Below, piece after piece: positions 58,592 to 64,000 of a DNA stretch of 64,000 bases (within the stretch, counting starts at the first letter, position 1; the number at the start of each line of letters is the position of its first letter). The position numbers and the translations under genes are program-made. The notes beneath the pieces are model-generated. The model had not been told where the DNA came from. It was given only the letters and a program-made list of their open reading frames with translations, and did not search any database. The DNA comes from Streptomyces albireticuli (GTDB lineage: Bacteria; Actinomycetota; Actinomycetes; Streptomycetales; Streptomycetaceae): positions 992,001 through 1,056,000 of the forward strand of contig NZ_CP021744.1 of NCBI RefSeq assembly GCF_002192455.1. Direction: 5' to 3'.

Positions 58592-58727
58592 GGCGGGGGC
58601 AAGCCCCAGGGCCGCCTTTCCGCGCTGCGCGCGGTGTCCTCGATGCCGGACGGGCCGGGTCCGGGTCGGAGCCCCACGGCGTGGCGGATCCGCACATCGG
58701 ATGCGGCGGGCAGGGCGGGACCGGGGC

Positions 58728-58740
58728 AAGATCCGATCTT
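58728..58740 (+). promoter_or_regulatory. Palindrome upstream of the ScfR-like regulator
   Basis: AAGATC-C-GATCTT, a perfect 6-bp inverted repeat with a one-base spacer, centred about 60 bases before the regulator start. It could be an operator for autoregulation; no protein is assigned. Confidence 0.35.
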
Positions 58741-58793
58741 TCCCACCCGCACACGTCGCGGCGGTGCGAAGATGCCCCCGGGAGGGCATGGAC

Positions 58794-60194
58794 ATGAGCA
58801 AGACCTACGCCGGCGCGCGCCTGCGCCGCCTCAGGGAGGAGCGCCGGCTCAGCCAGGCCGAGCTCGCACGGCAGCTCGCCGTATCCCCCAGCTATCTCAA
58901 TCAGATGGAGCACGACGCCCGCCCCCTGACCGTCCCCGTGCTGCTGCGCCTGACCGAGGCGTTCGGCGTGGACGCCGGGTTCTTCTCCGAGCGGGACACC
59001 ACCCGGCTGCTCGCCGACCTCCGGGAGGCGCTGGCCGACGAGGTGACGGCCGCGAAGGTGTCCCCCGGCGACCTGTCCGAGCTGGCGTCGCGGCTGCCGT
59101 CGGTGGCCGAGGTCGTGCTCGCCATGGACCGCCGCAACCGCGCGCTGGCCGAGCGGGTGGCGGAGCTCGCCGGGGACCGCGAGGGCACCGCGGCGGTCTC
59201 CGCCGGGCGCACGCCGCACGAGGAGGTGCGGGAGTTCTTCTACCGGCGGCAGAACTATCTGCACGAACCGGACATGGCCGCCGAGCGGCTGGCGGGCGCG
59301 ATTGGGGTCCGGCGCGGCGAGGTGCGGCAGGCGCTGGCCGCCCGGCTGGCGGACCGGCACGGGGTCCGGCTGGCCTCGGGCGCGGAGGAGCTGCACCGCT
59401 ACGATCCGGACGCGCGGGTCCTGCGTCTGTCGCCCCGGCTGCGGCCGGGCCAGCAGGCGTTCCGGATGGCGACGCAGCTCGCGCTCCTGGAGTACGGGCG
59501 GGAGCTGTCGGAGCTCGCCGCGGAGGACTTCACGGAGGACTCCCCCGCCTGGTCGACGGCCCGGATCGGGCTCGCCAACTACTTCGCGGCGGCGCTCGTC
59601 CTGCCGTACGGCGTCTTCCACGCGGCGGCGGAGGAGCAGCGCTACGACATCGAGCGGCTCGCCGACCACTTCGGGGTGGGGTACGAGACGGTGTGTCACC
59701 GGCTCAGCACCTTGCAGCGGCCGCGCGCCCGCGGGGTGCCGTTCTCGTTCGTCCGCGTGGACCGGGCGGGCAACATGTCCAAGCGGCAGTCGGCGACGGG
59801 CTTCCACTTCTCGCGGGCGGGCGGCACCTGCCCGCTGTGGAACGCCTACGAGGCCTTCGCCTCGCCGGGCCGGGTGCACGTACAAGTGGCGGCGATGCCG
59901 GACGGGCAGCGCTATCTGTGGACGGCGCGGTCCGTCACGCGCTTCCGGGGCGGGTGGGGCGAGCCCGGCAAGACGTTCGCGATCGGTCTGGGCTGCGAGC
60001 TGCGGCACGCGCCGCGGCTGGTGTACTCCGCGGGTCTGGACCTGGACGACGCCGCGGCGGCGACGCCGATCGGGATGGGCTGCCGGGTGTGCGAGCGGCT
60101 GGACTGTCCGCAGCGGGCGGTGCCGCCGCTGGGCCGGCGGCTGGCCGTGGACGAGAACCGCACGACGTTCGTACCGTATCCGGTGGAGCCCTGA
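58794..60194 (+). CDS. XRE-type short-chain fatty-acyl regulator (ScfR/RamB-like)
   Basis: A 466-residue regulator. The N-terminal helix-turn-helix (RRLREERRLSQAELARQLAV, then SPSYLNQMEHDARPLTVPVL) is followed by an IrrE/ImmA-like middle (AFRMATQLALLEYG, ANYFAAALVLPYGVFHAAAE, ADHFGVGYETVCHRLSTLQR). The C-terminal domain has cysteines (GGTCPLW, GCELRH, GMGCRVCERLDCPQRA). This is the architecture of regulators of acetate and propionate metabolism in actinobacteria (RamB, PrpR). The ATG at 58794 has GGAGG eight bases upstream; an ATG at 58788 is too close. The position next to iron and cobalt genes is not obviously functional. Confidence 0.92.
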   Translation: MSKTYAGARLRRLREERRLSQAELARQLAVSPSYLNQMEHDARPLTVPVLLRLTEAFGVDAGFFSERDTTRLLADLREALADEVTAAKVSPGDLSELASRLPSVAEVVLAMDRRNRALAERVAELAGDREGTAAVSAGRTPHEEVREFFYRRQNYLHEPDMAAERLAGAIGVRRGEVRQALAARLADRHGVRLASGAEELHRYDPDARVLRLSPRLRPGQQAFRMATQLALLEYGRELSELAAEDFTEDSPAWSTARIGLANYFAAALVLPYGVFHAAAEEQRYDIERLADHFGVGYETVCHRLSTLQRPRARGVPFSFVRVDRAGNMSKRQSATGFHFSRAGGTCPLWNAYEAFASPGRVHVQVAAMPDGQRYLWTARSVTRFRGGWGEPGKTFAIGLGCELRHAPRLVYSAGLDLDDAAAATPIGMGCRVCERLDCPQRAVPPLGRRLAVDENRTTFVPYPVEP

Positions 60195-60265
60195 CCGGGG
60201 GCCGGGTCCGGCCCTCGTGGCCCGGTGGGACGTACACCCCCTCCGCCTGCGATGATGTAAAGTTC

Positions 60266-60284
60266 TTAGGCTAGCCTTACCTTA
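60266..60284 (+). promoter_or_regulatory. Iron box (DmdR/IdeR operator) at the permease start
   Basis: TTAGGCTAGCCTTACCTTA, a good match to the 19-bp actinomycete iron box (TTAGGTTAGGCTAACCTAA). The last A is the first base of the permease ATG. A possible -10 (TAAAGT, 60258-60263) lies just before it. A DmdR1-type repressor with iron bound should shut the gene off. Confidence 0.85.
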
Positions 60285-62497
60285 TGACTCTGTCGCAAGT
60301 GGGCCCCCCGGAGGCACAGCCCACCAGCTCCTCCCGTTCGGCGCCCCCGCCGGGCCGTCCGCACGGCAGCCGCACGCTCGTGGTCGCCTCGGTCTCCCTG
60401 GTGCTCGCCGTCCTCGTCCTGTCCGCCCTTTCGCTGTCCGTGGGCGCGGGAGAGGTCGGGCCGGGCGACGTCCTGAACTACCTGCTGGGGCGCGACGGCG
60501 CACGCGACAGCTCCCGTCTCTCCCTGGTCGTCGGCGACTTGCGGATCCCCCGCACGCTCACCGCGCTGGCCGTCGGCGCGGCCCTCGGCACGGCGGGCTG
60601 TCTGCTCCAGGCCGTCACCCGCAACCCGCTGGCCGAGACCGGCCTGCTCGGCGTCAACGCGGGCGCGTCCCTCGGCGTCGTCGTCGGCATCGCCTTCCTC
60701 GGGGTGCAGAGCGGCTTCGGCTATCTGCTCTGGGCCTTCGGCGGCGCGGTCGTCGCGAGCTCCCTCGTGCTGCTGATAGCGGGCCGCCGGGGCGGCGGTT
60801 CACCGATGCGGCTGGTGCTCGCCGGATCCGCTCTCGGCGCCACCTTCGGCGGTGTGACCAGCGTCCTCATCGTGAACTCCGCCGAGACGTACGACCGCTT
60901 CCGCTTCTGGGTGCTCGGCTCGCTCGCCGGCGTCGAGGGCTTCGGCAAGCTCGGCAGCCTGGCGCCCGTCCTGGCCGTCGGCTTCGTCGTGGCGCTGCTC
61001 ATCGCCCGGCCGCTGTCCGCCCTCGCCCTCGGCGACGACCTCGCCCGCGGCCTGGGCCACCGCCCCGGCGCCATCCGCGTCGTCGTCGCCCTCTCCGTGA
61101 CGCTGCTGACCGCCGCCTCCGTGGCGCTCGTCGGCCCGGTCTCCTTCCTGGGCCTGCTCGCCGGATTCCTCGCGCGCGCCGTCACCGGCCCCCGGCTGCT
61201 CGCCCAGATCGCGCTCGCCGGGCTCATCGGCGCGGGCGTCCTGACCGGCTCCGACATCCTGGCCCGGGTCGTCTCCCGGCCCTTCGAGGCCCCGGTCTCC
61301 GTGATCATCGCGCTCTTCGGCGCCCCCGTCCTGATCGCCATCGTCCGCTCCAAGCGGCTGGGCGCGATGGGCATGACCGAGCCCGCCACCGCCGAGACCT
61401 CCGGACCGGGCAAGCGCCTGCTGCCTCGCCTTCCCCGGCTGCCGCGACGCTCCCGCCCGGCCAAGGGGCGGACCGACAGCCTGGTCGTCCGGCGCGGCCC
61501 GCTGTCGCTGCTGGTGCCGCGCCGGGCGGCGCTCGCCGCGCTGTTCCTGAGCGCCCTGCTGGTGACGGCCGTCGTGCTGTCCGCGTACGCCGGGCAGAGC
61601 GACATGGGCATCACCCGCACCTTCAACGCGGTCTTCGGCTCCGGCGACCGCTTCGATGTCCTGCTGGTGCAGAAGTTCCGGCTCGGCCGGATCGTCGCCG
61701 GGCTGGCGGCCGGCGCGGCGCTCGGCCTCGCGGGCTGTCTGACCCAGACGCTCGCCAGGAACCGGCTGGCCACCCCCGAACTCCTCGGTGTCAACGACGG
61801 CGCCACGGCTGCCGTGCTGCTGTCGGCCACGCTCAGCGGCACCTTCGGCGCCTGGTGGGCCGGCCCGGTCGGCGCCCTCGCCGCCGTGCTCGTCGTCACC
61901 ACCGTCTCCGGCGGCCTCGGGCAGCGCGGCTACCGGGTCCTCGTCGTCGGCCTCGCGATGTCGGCGCTCGCCTCCGCCGTCACCCAGGTCGTGCTCTCCC
62001 GCCGCTCCCTGAACTCCGCGAGCTCCCTGTACGTGTGGACCTCCGGCAGCCTCAACGGACGCGGCTACTCCGTGGCCGTCCCGGTCCTCATCGGCCTGGC
62101 CGTGCTCGTACCGCTCGCCCTCGTCGTCGCCCGCCACCTCAACGTGCTGCGGTTCGACGACTCCACGGCCGCGTCCCTGGGCGTCTCCGCCAGCCGGATC
62201 CGCCTCATCTGCCTCCTCCTCGCGGTGGGCCTCGCCGGCCTGGCCGTCGGCATCTGCGGGCCCGTCGGCTTCGTCGCCCTCGCCGCACCGGTCGTCGCGG
62301 GCCGCCTGGCGGGGCCGCTGCGGGTGCCGGTGCTGGGGTCGATGCTGGTGGGCGCGGTGCTGATCGTGCTGGCGGACATGCTCGGCAGGATCGTCCTGAA
62401 CGGGGTGGAGATCCCGGTCGGTGTCGTCACGACGGTGCTGGGCGGACCGTTCCTGCTGTGGGTGCTGCTCGGCCGCTCCGCGGCGACGCGCGTGTAG
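60284..62497 (+). CDS. Fused FecCD-FecCD ferric-siderophore ABC permease
   Basis: A 737-residue membrane protein made of two FecCD permeases in tandem (about 28-355 and 405-737), joined by a basic linker (PRLPRLPRRSRPAKGRTD). Each half has the family segments: GAALGTAGCLLQAVTRNPLAETGLLGVNAGASLG in part, and GAALGLAGCLTQTLARNRLA with TPELLGVNDGA. Late in each half comes GPVSFLGLLAGFLAR or GPVGFVALAAPVVAG. It forms the whole membrane channel, like FhuB. The ATG at 60284 overlaps the iron box and has no ribosome site, so translation may be leaderless, or a downstream start such as GTG 60299 may be used. The ATPase and binding protein are not in the window. Confidence 0.9.
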   Translation: MTLSQVGPPEAQPTSSSRSAPPPGRPHGSRTLVVASVSLVLAVLVLSALSLSVGAGEVGPGDVLNYLLGRDGARDSSRLSLVVGDLRIPRTLTALAVGAALGTAGCLLQAVTRNPLAETGLLGVNAGASLGVVVGIAFLGVQSGFGYLLWAFGGAVVASSLVLLIAGRRGGGSPMRLVLAGSALGATFGGVTSVLIVNSAETYDRFRFWVLGSLAGVEGFGKLGSLAPVLAVGFVVALLIARPLSALALGDDLARGLGHRPGAIRVVVALSVTLLTAASVALVGPVSFLGLLAGFLARAVTGPRLLAQIALAGLIGAGVLTGSDILARVVSRPFEAPVSVIIALFGAPVLIAIVRSKRLGAMGMTEPATAETSGPGKRLLPRLPRLPRRSRPAKGRTDSLVVRRGPLSLLVPRRAALAALFLSALLVTAVVLSAYAGQSDMGITRTFNAVFGSGDRFDVLLVQKFRLGRIVAGLAAGAALGLAGCLTQTLARNRLATPELLGVNDGATAAVLLSATLSGTFGAWWAGPVGALAAVLVVTTVSGGLGQRGYRVLVVGLAMSALASAVTQVVLSRRSLNSASSLYVWTSGSLNGRGYSVAVPVLIGLAVLVPLALVVARHLNVLRFDDSTAASLGVSASRIRLICLLLAVGLAGLAVGICGPVGFVALAAPVVAGRLAGPLRVPVLGSMLVGAVLIVLADMLGRIVLNGVEIPVGVVTTVLGGPFLLWVLLGRSAATRV

Positions 62498-62514
62498 GAA
62501 CGGCGGGAGATTTG

Positions 62515-62700
62515 TCCCCGACCCGCCCCTTCCCGTAACCGGGGGCAAGCCCCCGGGCCCCCGGTTCCGGGCGACAACTCAGCCCGTCTGGGGGCACCTC
62601 CCAGCGGTAGCTGGGGGAGCTTGAGGACCGGGGTCCGGGGCGGAGCCCCGGTCGGGAAGGGGCGGGGTGGGGAAAAGGCCCGCCGCAGGCGCACCCCGTC
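62515..62700. repeat. Intergenic palindromic repeat, copy B
   Basis: A roughly 185-bp imperfect palindrome between the permease and esterase genes. It has the same outer arms (CCGCCCCTTCCCG and CGGGAAGGGGCGGGG) as the element at 20.4 kb. The core 62580-62652 is the exact reverse complement of 20428-20500. Here it lies within a plus-strand gene pair, 18 bases after the permease stop, so it probably reduces read-through into the esterase gene. Confidence 0.85.
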
Positions 62701-62754
62701 CCACCCGCCCCGCTCCGGACCCCGCCACCCTGCCCACCAAAGAAACCAGGAGCC

Positions 62755-63990
62755 ATGCACCCGCAGAGCCCCGCACTCCAGAACCTCGCCGCCGCCGTAC
62801 GCAACGGCACCCCCGGCGCCACCGACATCTTCTGGCGGCACGCCGCCACCACCGGCACCCCCCTCGTCGAGCCGGACCCGGCCGACCCCGGCAACCCCGC
62901 GTACCGCCTCGTCACCTTCCTGTGGCGCGACGACCCGGCCGCCCCCGCCACCGACGTCCTCGCCCTCCTCCACACGGTCACCGACAAGGACCGGCACGCC
63001 CGCGACCTGAGCCCGCACCTGATGGAGAAGGTGCCGGGCACGGACGTCTGGGCCATCAGCCACCGGCTGCGGGCCGACCACCGGGCCGCGTACCAGTTCT
63101 TCGTGGCGCGCGGCCCCCGCGAGGAGACGCTGCGCACCGACCGCGAGGCGTGGCTGCGGGTGCTGGACGCGGCCGTTCCCGACCCGCACAGCACGGTGCC
63201 GGTGCTGCCCTCGAAGGACGGCCGCAACCCGTCGTCCGTGCTGGAGCTGCCCGACGCCCCGGCCCAGAAGTGGGCGCTGCCGAGGGCGGAGGTGGCGCGT
63301 GGTGAGCGCGTCGAGGCGGAGGTCGACGGCCGCCGGGTGTCGGTGCACCTGCCCGCCGGGCACCGGGCCGGTGACGGGTCGTACGCCGTCGCCGTGCTGC
63401 TGGACGGCGAGATGTGGGGGCCGGTCCTCCAGTTCGGTGACACGCTCGACAACCTGCACGCGGAGAAGCGGATCCCGCCGACCGTGACGCTGCTGGTGCA
63501 CACCATGGGCCGGGCGCGGCGGATGGCGGACCTCAGTTGCAGCGAGGAGTTCGTCGACTGGCTGGCGGACGTGCTGCTGCCGTGGGCCGCCGACGCGTAC
63601 GGCGCCACGGGCGACCCGGCGCGCACTGTGGTGGCCGGGCAGAGCGCGGGCGGTCTGACGGCGGCGTTCGCGGCGTTCCGCAGGCCGGAGCGGTTCGGGA
63701 ACGCGCTGACGCAGTCGGGCTCCTTCTGGTGGCCGGACGACACCGAGTTCGACAGCGGCAGCGAGTGGCTGACGCGGCAGTACGCGGTGCGCGAGACGCT
63801 GCCGGTCCGTTTCCATCTGGAGGTGGGCGTCCAGGAGTGGATGCTGCTCCCCCAGAACCGCCACCTGCGCAATGTGCTGGAGGCGCGCGGCTACCAGGTG
63901 ACGTACCGGGAGTTCAACGGCGGGCACGACTACGCCTGCTGGCGCGGCGGGCTGGCCGACGGCCTCGTGGGGCTGCTCGGAGCGCGCTAG
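62755..63990 (+). CDS. Enterochelin-esterase-like siderophore hydrolase
   Basis: A 411-residue cytoplasmic alpha/beta hydrolase. The N-terminal domain (about 1-165) matches the Fes/DUF3327 sandwich (VTFLWRDDPAAPATDVLALL, MEKVPGTDVWAISHRL). The esterase domain has the nucleophile elbow GQSAGG (about residue 300) and the catalytic His in GGHDYACWRGGL near the end. Enzymes of this class open tri-ester siderophores to release iron after import. The ATG at 62755 follows CAGGAG. It is the downstream neighbour of the permease and is probably iron-regulated, but the palindromic repeat between them may weaken co-transcription. Confidence 0.92.
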   Translation: MHPQSPALQNLAAAVRNGTPGATDIFWRHAATTGTPLVEPDPADPGNPAYRLVTFLWRDDPAAPATDVLALLHTVTDKDRHARDLSPHLMEKVPGTDVWAISHRLRADHRAAYQFFVARGPREETLRTDREAWLRVLDAAVPDPHSTVPVLPSKDGRNPSSVLELPDAPAQKWALPRAEVARGERVEAEVDGRRVSVHLPAGHRAGDGSYAVAVLLDGEMWGPVLQFGDTLDNLHAEKRIPPTVTLLVHTMGRARRMADLSCSEEFVDWLADVLLPWAADAYGATGDPARTVVAGQSAGGLTAAFAAFRRPERFGNALTQSGSFWWPDDTEFDSGSEWLTRQYAVRETLPVRFHLEVGVQEWMLLPQNRHLRNVLEARGYQVTYREFNGGHDYACWRGGLADGLVGLLGAR

Positions 63991-64000
63991 CACCGCGGGG

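Overview
The window is a piece of a Streptomyces (or very close actinomycete) chromosome. GC content is very high, codons end almost always in G or C, GTG starts and GGAGG-type ribosome sites are common, and there are marker genes such as a chaplin, a SigB/SigF-type sigma factor, a SpoIIE-type phosphatase and a short-chain fatty-acyl (ScfR/RamB-like) regulator. No rRNA, tRNA, CRISPR array or insertion sequence was found.

1-16.4 kb is mostly cobalamin (corrin ring) biosynthesis: cobN (3' end outside the window) behind a cobalamin riboswitch, divergent cobG-cobH-cobIJ, cobK, cbiD and cobM-cobL. It is interrupted by a small XRE-regulator island (9.98-12.07 kb), a small secreted protein and a secreted serine hydrolase. 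At 16.5-20.4 kb a tsaD-like gene and a full-length alaS sit behind a palindromic promoter. They look like second copies of housekeeping genes.

20.4-43 kb is accessory and developmental: two unusual SDR-type proteins, a His/Gly-rich chaplin facing a tiny His-rich protein, a sigma factor, a phosphoketolase, a complete ribose operon (LacI-type regulator with twin operators, rbsACBK), a SpoIIE phosphatase with an anti-sigma-type ATPase, secreted proteins, an ABC exporter bracketed by two very small ORFs, and a D-Ala-D-Ala carboxypeptidase.

43-56 kb is a small type I polyketide locus. It has a stand-alone ACP without a start codon and a ketosynthase that runs out of frame into a ketoreductase. 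The ORF that follows has the order KR(partial)-ACP-KS-inactive AT-SnoaL. A separate SnoaL protein, a crotonyl-CoA carboxylase/reductase, a MarR-type regulator with an MFS exporter, and a large LAL (LuxR) regulator complete it. The locus is either a decaying pathway or a genuinely odd assembly line that ends in a cyclase-like domain; the out-of-frame joint could also be an assembly artefact.

56.6-64 kb returns to metals: cobalt transporter cbtB-cbtA under a second cobalamin riboswitch, a histidine-phosphatase relative without its RHG motif, the ScfR-like regulator, and a fused ferric-siderophore permease behind an iron box, followed by an enterochelin-esterase-like hydrolase. Two copies of one intergenic palindromic element, at 20.4 kb and 62.6 kb, share a perfect 73-bp core in opposite orientation.
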